64,000 nucleotides of DNA from Bacteroidia bacterium (GTDB lineage: Bacteria; Bacteroidota; Bacteroidia; UKL13-3), in the NCBI GenBank assembly GCA_021740845.1, contig JAIOYZ010000016.1, forward strand, positions 31,989 through 95,988, given 5' to 3'. This document shows, one piece after another, positions 56,638-64,000 of this stretch. Position 1 is the first letter of the stretch, and the number at the start of each line of letters is the position of its first letter. The position numbers and the translations under genes are program-made. The notes below the pieces were generated by a model. It searched no databases and had not been told where the DNA came from. It worked only from the letters and a program-made list of their open reading frames with translations.

Positions 56638-57690
56638 ATGAATTACTCCAAAGAACGCTTGCTTCAATTTACGAAATCTGTTTTTCTAAGTTGCGGCATG
56701 CCCGAGGCTGATGCTAATTTGGCTGCAGATGTTTTATTAAGCGCCGATATGAGAGGCATAGATTCACATGGTGTTGCTAGATTGAGCGGTTATATTCGCT
56801 TGCAAGAAGCAGGTCGTGCAAATATGAATGCCAAACACAAGGTTATTCATGAAACACCTTCTACAGCAACAGTTGATGCCGATCAAGGTCTTGGTTTAGT
56901 GGTGGCACCAAAAGCTATGGATATTGCCATTGAAAAGGCCAAGCAGGTGGGAACTGGTTGGGTTGCTATTCAAAATTCCAACCATTTTGGTATAGCAGCT
57001 TATCATGCAATGAAAGCTTTACCTCATGATATGATTGGTATTAGTATGACCAATGCGAGTCCACTTGTTGCACCAACTTATTCTAAAGAACGCATGTTGG
57101 GCACCAATCCCATTTGTATGGCATTTCCTTCTGGAAGCCAACAGCCTTTTATTGTAGATATGGCAACCTCTAATGCAGCAAATGGTAAACTAGAAATAGC
57201 CCAAAGAAAGAATAAAGAAATTCCTTTAGGTTGGGTTCAAACCAAAAATGGTCTAGACAGCGTAAATGCAAATGAATTAAAAGATGGTGGTTCTTTATTG
57301 CCTTTAGGCGGTCATAAAGGATACGGCTTAGGAGCAGCAGTTGATATTTTAAGTGCGGTGCTTTCTGGCGCCAATTATGGTCCTTGGGTGCCACCTTTTG
57401 TAGCTTTCTTAAATCCTCTTGAAAATTTGCCAGGCAATGGCATTGGTCATTTTTTAGGTGCCATGCGCATCGATGCTTTTAGACCAGCAGAAGATTTCAA
57501 AAAACATATGGATCAATGGATTATTCGGTTCAAACAATCTCAAAGAGTAGATGAAAACCAAGAGGTCTTAATTCCTGGAGAACCAGAGTTTAGATTGCAA
57601 AAAGAAAGAGAATTAGAAGGTATTCCTCTCAACCCACAAGTAGAAAAAGACTTACAAGAATTAGCACAAAAGTTCGGTTTGAACCTATAA
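56638..57690 (+). CDS. Ldh-family malate/L-lactate dehydrogenase
   Basis: The 350-residue NAD(P)-dependent oxidoreductase belongs to the YlbC/MDH-2 fold. The family signatures are GIDSHGVARLSGYI with the catalytic histidine, AIQNSNHFGIAAYHA, and TNPICMAFPSG, followed by the loop LGGHKGYGLGAAVDIL. Substrates in the family include malate, lactate, ureidoglycolate and sulfolactate; none can be chosen here. The last codons (FGLNL) contain an iterated decamer (57676-57685), and the gene overlaps the convergent corA by 6 bp. Another copy of the motif (56591-56600) lies in its leader. Confidence 0.9.
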   Translation: MNYSKERLLQFTKSVFLSCGMPEADANLAADVLLSADMRGIDSHGVARLSGYIRLQEAGRANMNAKHKVIHETPSTATVDADQGLGLVVAPKAMDIAIEKAKQVGTGWVAIQNSNHFGIAAYHAMKALPHDMIGISMTNASPLVAPTYSKERMLGTNPICMAFPSGSQQPFIVDMATSNAANGKLEIAQRKNKEIPLGWVQTKNGLDSVNANELKDGGSLLPLGGHKGYGLGAAVDILSAVLSGANYGPWVPPFVAFLNPLENLPGNGIGHFLGAMRIDAFRPAEDFKKHMDQWIIRFKQSQRVDENQEVLIPGEPEFRLQKERELEGIPLNPQVEKDLQELAQKFGLNL

Positions 57691-58584
57691 CCAATTTTTA
57701 CGTTTGAACCAACTATAAATGAGTATGGTTACAAGCGCCATAAATAGGAGGGACGCTGGGTATCCGTATTTGCTATCGAGCTCTGGCATATAATGAAAGT
57801 TCATGCCATAGATGCCTGCAATAAACGTTAAAGGCAGAAAGAAAGCAGAGAACACGGTTAAAATTCGCATTACTTCATTTGTCTTTTGCGACGATAAGGA
57901 AATATATAAGTTTAATAAGTTATTGATGTTTTCAAAAATCTCATCAGTGGTTGTTTCTGTATGAAGCATTTTGTCTTTTAAATCTTCATAAAATGAATTC
58001 TTTTGGTGAGAAGTATACAAAGGTTCAATAACCATTTTGGTAATTGTATTCAGTTTTTTGAAAACAGAGGTTTTGCGTTTAATTAAATAAAAGCTTTTTA
58101 AAATATCAGGAACACGTTTTTTTAAGAATATTTTTGTTTCGTAAATATCCATTTCATGGTCTATTGCTTTCATTGGAGCCTCAAAGGTTTCAAGGCTATT
58201 TTTTATCAATTTGCAAACTATATCAAAAGGGTGTTTTACCGATTTGGAATTAGCATATTTTTGTGCGGTAGCATTTATAAAAATGGTTTCGCTACGATGA
58301 ATGCTCAAAAGAAAATTCTTGTTATAAAAAATGGCAATTTTTCTAGTAAGCTGCTGTATGTTATCGCTATCTTTTTTGCAATTGTTGTCGTAGAACCTAA
58401 CAATAACAAAAAAATAATTTTCAAAGGCCTCAAATTTAGGAAGGTGTTCAGATTGCAGGCAATCTATTACTGCCGCAGGAGGCAAGCTATAATTATTAGC
58501 CAATTGTCTTAATTCTTCTTCCGAAGGATTATGCACATCAAGCCATTCAAATGGAAAGGCATTTTCTCCTAAGTTGGTTTGCAT
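57685..58584 (-). CDS. corA: CorA-type magnesium/cobalt transporter
   Basis: The 299-residue protein forms pentameric divalent cation channels. The long cytoplasmic N-terminal domain ends in a stalk helix and the two C-terminal membrane helices. Between them lies the selectivity motif YGMN (AGIYGMNFHYMPEL), and the protein ends with a basic tail (FKRKNWL). It is convergent with the Ldh gene and overlaps it by 6 bp; its start region is covered by the promoter of the divergent deacetylase-like gene. Confidence 0.93.
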   Translation of the reverse strand: MQTNLGENAFPFEWLDVHNPSEEELRQLANNYSLPPAAVIDCLQSEHLPKFEAFENYFFVIVRFYDNNCKKDSDNIQQLTRKIAIFYNKNFLLSIHRSETIFINATAQKYANSKSVKHPFDIVCKLIKNSLETFEAPMKAIDHEMDIYETKIFLKKRVPDILKSFYLIKRKTSVFKKLNTITKMVIEPLYTSHQKNSFYEDLKDKMLHTETTTDEIFENINNLLNLYISLSSQKTNEVMRILTVFSAFFLPLTFIAGIYGMNFHYMPELDSKYGYPASLLFMALVTILIYSWFKRKNWL

Positions 58585-58603
58585 GTAAAAAATCTTATTT
58601 TTG
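58574..58603 (+). promoter_or_regulatory. promoter of the deacetylase-like T9SS cargo gene
   Basis: TTG (58574-58576), a 19-bp spacer and TATTTTTG (58596-58603) match the consensus. It overlaps the first codons of corA on the other strand and decides the start of the downstream gene, which must lie after it. Confidence 0.75.
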
Positions 58604-58655
58604 GAAAGATATACCTATTTCTAAATTTAACCAATTGATACTAAACCTTTACTCA

Positions 58656-61307
58656 ATGAATTTACTTAGAACAAAATTCTCGTTTTGGCTTCCCCTTCTT
58701 TTCCTTCTTAGTTTTAATAGTTCCGTTTCATTTGCACAAGTTGTGGTGCCTAAAAAGGCAGGCGTTTGCTTTCGCTTTGATGACTTCCACCAAGTAGCAG
58801 ATTTAGAAAAAGTTAGAGCATTGTTTAATAAACATGGTTTAAAGTTTACTTATGCTCTTAACTCAAGTATTGGTGAGGTTTTTGGGGATTCATCTTATTG
58901 GAATTTTTTAAAAACTATTCAAAACGAAGGTCATGAATTGGCCGACCAATCCCCTACAGATGTTTCTCATTATTTTGAACCTAAAGAAAATTTTGAAGCA
59001 ATGAGTTATTCTGGTCGTCCAGGGATAGACCATGTAAATTCTGCTTTAAATAAGGTTTGCTTAAAGTATACTTTATTAAGTACAACCGGTTCAGGCGATG
59101 AAGGAAAAATTGATATTAAAGGAAATCAAATAATTTCTAAAACAGCAGGAGAGTTTGCATATTCTAAATTAATTAACCTCCGTTATACCACACATTTTTG
59201 GATTCCAGGAGCAAATAAATTGGTAACATTTGTAGATTTAAGAAACGCTAATCCAAACGATGTAGATACCGCTTATGTTAAGAGTTTTTGGAAAGAAGAC
59301 ATTGATTTAGGTACTTATTCTAATGTTGATTATAAGAAAATTACACCTTACGAATTAACCTTAGACAAAGAAGGTTTGCAGGCTATGGCAGAGTTTACTT
59401 TAAAGATTTTTGCCCGCCATAATCTTTCAAGACCCTTTAGTTTTATTCACCCAGGAGGTGCCCACCCATATATTGATAGGGCAAAATTGGCAGATGTATT
59501 TTCTGCTTTAGGTTATTCTGGTGGTGCTTCCTATCCATCTGTTCGCAATGGTATTTCTTATTTCAATGGAAAAAACGATAAGCAATTCTGTTTTCAGGGT
59601 GGAGATTTTACCCCAGAATATGTTCCAATTGCTGATTGTAAGTCTGCCATTTCTGAGCGCTTCGCCAAAAATGTTGTTGCCATTTCCATTAACCATATCA
59701 GTAGTTTGGGAGCAGTTTATCCCACTGATGAAATGTTAGCTAGTTTAGAGTCTTTATTAATTTGGTGCAAGGCAAATAATATTACAGTAGATACCTATCA
59801 AAATTGGACCAATTATCTTTACAATAGTTATTTTGATCAAACCGACGATTATTTTCCACCCATTCAAAATGATTTAAATGCCGATAATAAACCAGACGGT
59901 TACTCCATCCAAAATCTGAGTTTAATAGATAAGGTGAATGGATTGCCTTACAACAATAATTATTGTATTTCTGTTAGTAGTAGTGGCAATATTTTTTCTA
60001 TCACAGAATTAAACGGGCTAAACAAAGGAATAAATACATTAAAAATGTCTACCAAAGGTGGCAAGAACCAATATGATTATTTTAGTATTGTTCTAGATTT
60101 TCCTGAACTCAATAAAACCCAACAGTTTTTTGTCTATACAAGTACCGCCAATTATACAGAAACCGCAATCAATTTTAATGTTCCAGAAGGAGTAACCTAT
60201 TTAAATCTCTCTTTTAATTATAATACAGATAAAGCCCAACGAGTTTATTTAAGTGGTATTAAATTGAGTTCTGCCAAGAAGCCAAGTTTTAAGGCAACCA
60301 CTTTTTATAGAAATGCTAGAGAGGCATTCCAGCCAATTACCATGGCAAACCATGCATTTTGCAATGGTTATCCTGGTAGTCAGTTAAACTTTTCCGTTTT
60401 GAACCAACCTGTTAATTTAACAGCCAGTCTTCAAGGAGGCAAGGTTTTAAATTTAATACCTAAAGCCAATCGTTTTTGGGTTGGACAAGATAGTCTTAGA
60501 CTTAGAGTAATTGCGCCAGATAATACTGTAGATACAGCATGGTTTTATATTAGCTCTGTAGCAGAAAAAGTTTGTAATGGAGCAATTATTGATTTAACAA
60601 TTAACAGAGATAGCATCAATGATAAATCCTATCAATGGTCGTCCTTGCCAATTGATGCAAGTTTGGTAAATGCAAGTTTCCCATATGCACAAGCAAGGCC
60701 AACTCAAAATGCTGTTTATACGGCTAAGGTTACCAATAAAAATAATGCGGTCACCTCACATGCCATTAATTTAGAAGTATTGCCATCTAGAATGTATGAA
60801 GGTCCATACGAAACTAAAAGGTTTAATGGTGCAACCAGCATTGACTATGTTTTGAATTACCCTGATTATTTAAAAATTTATTTAGGAGAATTTCCTCAGG
60901 CAAATTCAGGTATCAGCATTTCGGGTAAAACCGTTACTGTAACAAGAGATCCTAGTTTCGTAGGTAATATAGAAAATGTTGTTTATGTAAGTTCACCTAC
61001 TTGTGAGATTATCCAACATACCTTATATGCCACAACTTATGCCACAGGATTAACGCAAATGGATGCAATGGATAATCTCGTTTTTTATCCAAATCCTGTT
61101 CAATCAAAATTAACTATTAAAGGTTTGAACCCAGGTAAATGGGAGATAGAAATTTACGATTACAATGGTAAATTAGTAATGGCAAATTTAATCCAATCCG
61201 AAATAGATAACTCTCTTGATTTGGAAGGTCTATTCCCAGGAATTTATTTGGTAAAAGTTTCGAACCCAACTCAACAAATTGTAAAAAGAATTTTAAAAGC
61301 AGAATAA
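58656..61307 (+). CDS. polysaccharide-deacetylase-like T9SS cargo protein
   Basis: This 883-residue secreted protein has a signal peptide (residues 1 to about 30, ending VSFAQ). A NodB-like domain covers about 40-380, with motif 1 VCFRFDDFHQVADLEK, then the motif-2 region GHELADQSPTDVSHYF and a motif-3-like FSFIHPGGAHPYI. Ig-like/jelly-roll segments follow, and the protein ends in the type-A sorting domain LVFYPNPVQSKL ... VKRILKAE. Motif 2 lacks the standard H-x3-H pair, so catalysis is doubtful. ATG 58656 is used because the earlier frame start (58551) lies before the promoter and in the corA overlap. Confidence 0.8.
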   Translation: MNLLRTKFSFWLPLLFLLSFNSSVSFAQVVVPKKAGVCFRFDDFHQVADLEKVRALFNKHGLKFTYALNSSIGEVFGDSSYWNFLKTIQNEGHELADQSPTDVSHYFEPKENFEAMSYSGRPGIDHVNSALNKVCLKYTLLSTTGSGDEGKIDIKGNQIISKTAGEFAYSKLINLRYTTHFWIPGANKLVTFVDLRNANPNDVDTAYVKSFWKEDIDLGTYSNVDYKKITPYELTLDKEGLQAMAEFTLKIFARHNLSRPFSFIHPGGAHPYIDRAKLADVFSALGYSGGASYPSVRNGISYFNGKNDKQFCFQGGDFTPEYVPIADCKSAISERFAKNVVAISINHISSLGAVYPTDEMLASLESLLIWCKANNITVDTYQNWTNYLYNSYFDQTDDYFPPIQNDLNADNKPDGYSIQNLSLIDKVNGLPYNNNYCISVSSSGNIFSITELNGLNKGINTLKMSTKGGKNQYDYFSIVLDFPELNKTQQFFVYTSTANYTETAINFNVPEGVTYLNLSFNYNTDKAQRVYLSGIKLSSAKKPSFKATTFYRNAREAFQPITMANHAFCNGYPGSQLNFSVLNQPVNLTASLQGGKVLNLIPKANRFWVGQDSLRLRVIAPDNTVDTAWFYISSVAEKVCNGAIIDLTINRDSINDKSYQWSSLPIDASLVNASFPYAQARPTQNAVYTAKVTNKNNAVTSHAINLEVLPSRMYEGPYETKRFNGATSIDYVLNYPDYLKIYLGEFPQANSGISISGKTVTVTRDPSFVGNIENVVYVSSPTCEIIQHTLYATTYATGLTQMDAMDNLVFYPNPVQSKLTIKGLNPGKWEIEIYDYNGKLVMANLIQSEIDNSLDLEGLFPGIYLVKVSNPTQQIVKRILKAE

Positions 61308-61396
61308 TTTTTGGTTCAAACAAAACCTTTTGAAAGAAATTGCGTTTAAACTTTGTTTGAGTAATTATTTTCAAATAAAGTTGTAACAACAACTTT

Positions 61397-61429
61397 AAAA
61401 GGGGCGCCTTGAGTAAGCGCCCTTTTTTT
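61397..61429 (+). terminator. terminator behind the deacetylase-like gene
   Basis: The stem AAAAGGGGCGC...GCGCCCTTTT, with a 9-nt loop, runs into seven T, about 90 bp past the stop codon. Confidence 0.92.
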
Positions 61430-61469
61430 ATGCCTTCTTTTTTCGGATTTCTGGAATTCCAAAAAGCAA

Positions 61470-61492
61470 AAAAGCCTCACAAGGAGGCTTTT
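61470..61492 (-). terminator. terminator behind tRNA-Cys
   Basis: The stem AAAAGCCTC/GAGGCTTTT with a 5-nt loop is followed on the minus strand by T-rich sequence. It starts 6 bp beyond the 3' end of the tRNA gene. Confidence 0.85.
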
Positions 61493-61498
61493 CTTAGA

Positions 61499-61568
61499 GG
61501 TACCGAACAGATTCGAACTGTTGTAGAAGCTTTTGCAGAGCTTTGCCTAGCCGCTCGGCCACGGTACC
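61499..61568 (-). tRNA. tRNA-Cys (anticodon GCA)
   Basis: The minus strand folds as a tRNA: acceptor arms GGTACCG/CGGTACC pair over 7 bp, the D arm is GCC...GGC, the anticodon stem AAGCT/AGCTT holds the loop CTGCAAA with anticodon GCA, and the T arm is AACAG-TTCGAAT-CTGTT. No CCA is encoded. It is a single gene between a terminator and the convergent-side subtilase gene. Confidence 0.95.
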
Positions 61569-61612
61569 TTTTGCGAGGTGCAAATATAACTTTTTTTTGT
61601 TTTGGTTCAAGT

Positions 61613-63220
61613 CTATTCTAAAATCAGCAATTTATTTTCTTGAATCAAGCTTTGGTTCAAACCGATAAGTTTTAAATAATATAAACCTTGTGCCAAATTT
61701 AAGTAAGAAAAATCGAGGGAATAGTATTGAAAGCCAGGTTTTAGAATGAGATTTTCTTGTTGAATAATTTCCCCCATTGGGTTGAATAAAAAATATTCAG
61801 CGGACAATTCATTTGATTCATTTAAAAAACTAATAACAAATTTTCCTTTAGATGGATTGGGAAATATTTTAATCTCCTCATTTTCATATTTACTTTCTGG
61901 CAAATGTTTTTGTGTGAGTTGAAAATAGACTTTATCGGCTTTTGGAATTCCCCAACCCACATAATTATTTGGGTAAGTAGCATTGTTTCCACTTTGTTTA
62001 ATCAATTGAAAAAGTTCCATGTTTTTTAGAGTAGTATCAACCTGCCAGAGGCATGCAGCAAAGCCACTCATCATTGGGCAAGCAAAACTGGTTCCGTTGC
62101 CTGTTTTCAAAAAACCTTGGGGTAAAAACGTTATGGTTAATCCTCCCATAGCCATAATGTCTGGCTTGGTTCTTCCATCATAAGTTGGGCCAATGCTACT
62201 AAAAGAAGAGTATTTTTCTAAAGCATCTACCGAGCCTACTGCCAAACAACTGTCGGCATCTGCTGGTGAGATTATATGCCTCCAATCGCTTTCTCCTTCA
62301 TTCCCTGCTGCATTTATTACTAAAATTCCTTTGGATGCAGCAATATTAGCGGCCCTAGCAATGAGGGTAGTTTTTCCATCCATTTGCTCGTAAGTATAAT
62401 CAGTACCATAAGTAAAATTAGCAAAATATCCCAGTGAAGAACTTATGATATCTACGCCTAAACTATCCGCCCATTCTGCTGCCATTAGCCAATTCCATTC
62501 TTCCAAAACACCTTCTTGAGTCATGTCTTCTGTAACCGCCAAATAGAAATTTGCGTCGTAGGCTGTGCCTTCAAATTGGTTGGGGATTTTGGCTGCTAAA
62601 ACAGATAAAACCCTAGAACCATGATCGCCATCAGTGCCCATTTGATAAACCGTTTTTGTTAGGTCCACAAAATTTTTAGTAGCACGAATTCTGTTTTCAT
62701 TTCTTAAATCGGCATAAGGCTCTAAATAATCCAAACTGGTAAAACCATTATCAAACACTGCTATATCAATTCCTTTGCCTGTGTATCCCATAGCGTGAAG
62801 TCGTTCTAGTTCTAGCATTCGCAGCTGTGTTGCACTACTTAAAATTTGGTTTGAACCAATTTCATTATTAGAAAGTAATACAGAGCAATTGTGCTGGTAG
62901 GCTTCTATTTTTTTTACAAAGGGTAGCTTTTGAATTTCTAAAAGTTGAAGCTGGGAACTTTTAATACAAACCGCATTTAACCATCTGCTAGTTCCAATAA
63001 TTTGAATAGGGTATTGAGAAAGAGTATGAAGATATTGTCTAGAAACTTGGTAGTCTTTTTGATCCAAATCAATACAATTTCTTTTACGCCTAAGTTCATT
63101 TTTTGCTGTCAAATAAATTGGTTCAGACAGAGCCTTATCTGTTAAATAAATTAGTGAATATTGCGCACTTACCGCATTACCAGAAAATAGGCCTAAAAGA
63201 AGTAAAAGTAGGATTCGCAT
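61613..63220 (-). CDS. subtilisin-like S8 peptidase with T9SS sorting domain
   Basis: The 535-residue secreted protease has a signal peptide (residues 1-20), a short propeptide-like region to about 145, and an S8 catalytic domain with triad D157 (IAVFDNGF), H200 (TDGDHGSRVLS) and S378 (GNGTSFACPMMSG). The oxyanion asparagine is in VINAAGNEGE. The C-terminus is a type-A sorting domain (IKIFPNPSKGKF ... KLLILE). It probably degrades proteins at or outside the cell surface. Iterated decamers at 61654-61663 and 62848-62857 encode GLN and GSN in the sense reading. Confidence 0.9.
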   Translation of the reverse strand: MRILLLLLLGLFSGNAVSAQYSLIYLTDKALSEPIYLTAKNELRRKRNCIDLDQKDYQVSRQYLHTLSQYPIQIIGTSRWLNAVCIKSSQLQLLEIQKLPFVKKIEAYQHNCSVLLSNNEIGSNQILSSATQLRMLELERLHAMGYTGKGIDIAVFDNGFTSLDYLEPYADLRNENRIRATKNFVDLTKTVYQMGTDGDHGSRVLSVLAAKIPNQFEGTAYDANFYLAVTEDMTQEGVLEEWNWLMAAEWADSLGVDIISSSLGYFANFTYGTDYTYEQMDGKTTLIARAANIAASKGILVINAAGNEGESDWRHIISPADADSCLAVGSVDALEKYSSFSSIGPTYDGRTKPDIMAMGGLTITFLPQGFLKTGNGTSFACPMMSGFAACLWQVDTTLKNMELFQLIKQSGNNATYPNNYVGWGIPKADKVYFQLTQKHLPESKYENEEIKIFPNPSKGKFVISFLNESNELSAEYFLFNPMGEIIQQENLILKPGFQYYSLDFSYLNLAQGLYYLKLIGLNQSLIQENKLLILE

Positions 63221-63305
63221 TTAAGGTGAAATTTAAGAAATATTATCCTTATTAATTGTATTTTTGACAGCCTTTTTAATAAATCAACTATTTTAAATAC
63301 ATACA

Positions 63306-63818
63306 ATGAAAAAATTATTTCTATTGGCAGCAAGTGCCACGCTTTTGTTCTCTTGTGGAGGAAATTCAAATTCAACAGCTCCTGCGGCAGATTCTTTGCA
63401 AACCGCTCCTAACAATTCTACTGAAGCAATAGCAGAATATTATGGTAGTAAAATTACCGAAGATAGCGCAGTTGCTATTGCTGATTTAGCAACTTTAATG
63501 GGTACAAACACCGAGTTGGCTTGTAAAGTAACTGGTGAAATTGATGCTGTTTGTCAGAAAAAAGGTTGTTGGATGGATATTAAAAATCCTTCTGGCGAGT
63601 CGGTTCGTATTACTTTTAAAGACTATGGTTTCTTTATGCCTAAAGATGCGGCTGGAAGAACTGCTATTATGGAAGGTATTGCCAAAGTAGAAGAAACTAG
63701 TGTTGCAGATTTGCAAGAATATGCAAAAGATGCAGGCAAAACTAAAGAGGAGATTGCTGCTATTACAGCTCCAAAAAAAGAATTGGTGTTTGAAGCTAGT
63801 GGCGTTATTTTAAAATAA
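63306..63818 (+). CDS. DUF4920-type lipoprotein
   Basis: The 170-residue protein has a lipobox LLFSC (Cys17), a Ser/Thr/Ala-rich linker and a compact domain with the DUF4920 features VTGEIDAVCQKKGCWMDI and VRITFKDYGFFMPKDAAG. The two nearby cysteines (VCQKKGCW) could bind a metal or form a disulfide. The function is unknown. A -7-like box TATTTTTG (63259-63266) lies about 40 bp upstream, and a terminator follows, behind which a group II intron begins. Confidence 0.82.
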   Translation: MKKLFLLAASATLLFSCGGNSNSTAPAADSLQTAPNNSTEAIAEYYGSKITEDSAVAIADLATLMGTNTELACKVTGEIDAVCQKKGCWMDIKNPSGESVRITFKDYGFFMPKDAAGRTAIMEGIAKVEETSVADLQEYAKDAGKTKEEIAAITAPKKELVFEASGVILK

Positions 63819-63831
63819 AAAATTTTCAACT

Positions 63832-63866
63832 AAATGGCTCCACAAATACTTGTTGGAGCCATTTTT
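63832..63866 (+). terminator. terminator and intron insertion site
   Basis: An 11-bp stem, AAATGGCTCCA with TGGAGCCATTT, extended by CAA/TTG, runs into five T. The group II intron begins 2 bp after the T-run. Confidence 0.93.
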
Positions 63867-63868
63867 AT

Positions 63869-64000
63869 GTGCGCTACGCATACGATTGTTCTTTAGAGTG
63901 AAAGTCTTGAACGAGCCTGCCAATGGGAATCGCTAATCCAAAGCAAGGGTGTTAGCCGCGAGGCTAAATCTGAAGGAAGCGGCGGATAAAATTGTGAGTC
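63869..64000 (+). mobile_element. 5' end of a group II intron, cut by the window
   Basis: The sequence starts with the intron 5' consensus GTGCG (63869-63873) and then shows domain I features in the right order: AGTGAAAGTC, AGCAAGGGTGT, a stem-loop TTAGCC-GCGA-GGCTAA (GNRA tetraloop, 63952-63967), and AATCTGAAGGAAGC, a well-conserved block of bacterial ORF-carrying group II introns. The rest, including any reverse transcriptase gene, lies beyond the window. Insertion directly behind a terminator hairpin is the known preference of bacterial class C introns; the class cannot be settled from 132 bp. Confidence 0.82.

Noticed and set aside
58551..58655. Longer N-terminus for the deacetylase-like protein
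   Set aside because: The region overlaps corA and the likely promoter, and a normal signal peptide starts at 58656.

Overview
The window is an AT-rich chromosomal segment (G+C roughly in the mid-30s by eye) of a member of the Bacteroidota. The phylum is indicated by type IX secretion system (T9SS) genes (sprE/porW, porZ), several secreted proteins ending in the T9SS type-A sorting domain (YPNP...), Bacteroidota promoters of the TTTG-N17-20-TAnnTTTG kind, an ATP synthase operon without the beta and epsilon genes, and the gene order ileS - DksA-like - lspA. No order or genus can be named from what is visible.

Layout. 1-2.3 kb: a cut methyltransferase and a PKD-repeat secreted protein. 2.6-8 kb: PBP1A coupled to the T9SS lipoprotein SprE/PorW, opposite a short membrane protein that resembles the N-terminus of M23 peptidases. 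8.3-14.6 kb: bactofilin, AtpZ-like, a membrane protein, then atpB-E-F-H-A-G. 14.6-24 kb: outer-membrane-like protein, polysaccharide deacetylase, cyclophilin, MBL-fold hydrolase, a 1388-residue adhesin-like T9SS cargo, and serS. 24-26 kb: an accessory patch with a 103-bp tandem repeat, an AAA/DUF4143 ATPase with twin operators and a decayed T9SS cargo gene. 26-34 kb: lspA, a histone-H1-like/DksA-like fusion, ileS and an RND/MMPL exporter. 34-44.8 kb: porZ, oxidoreductase, a possible cysteine peptidase, metF, tcdA, a PLD-family enzyme, a two-component system, SUI1 and a lipid kinase. 44.8-53.4 kb: dgt, clpP, a lipoprotein, clpX, a PadR operon, a kinase-fold protein and an orphan histidine kinase. 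53.7-64 kb: UMF1-type MFS, CCG-domain protein, Bax-inhibitor protein, Ldh-type dehydrogenase, CorA, two T9SS cargo enzymes, tRNA-Cys, a DUF4920 lipoprotein, and the 5' end of a group II intron immediately behind a terminator.

Most genes are housekeeping: energy (ATP synthase), translation (serS, ileS, tRNA-Cys, SUI1), proteostasis (clpP/clpX, cyclophilin) and the envelope (PBP1A, bactofilin, LspA, CorA). LspA would process the lipoproteins encoded here, including SprE. SprE and PorZ belong to the T9SS, which would export and anchor the sorting-domain proteins.

The most unusual signal is not a gene. The decamer GGTTTGAACC (or its complement GGTTCAAACC) occurs 24 times in 64 kb, where about 0.1 would be expected from base composition. 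It lies in all three reading frames and in intergenic DNA, and once as a perfect inverted pair that makes a transcription terminator. This is the behaviour of DNA-uptake-type or HIP1-type highly iterated sequences, and I do not know of a description of this one.
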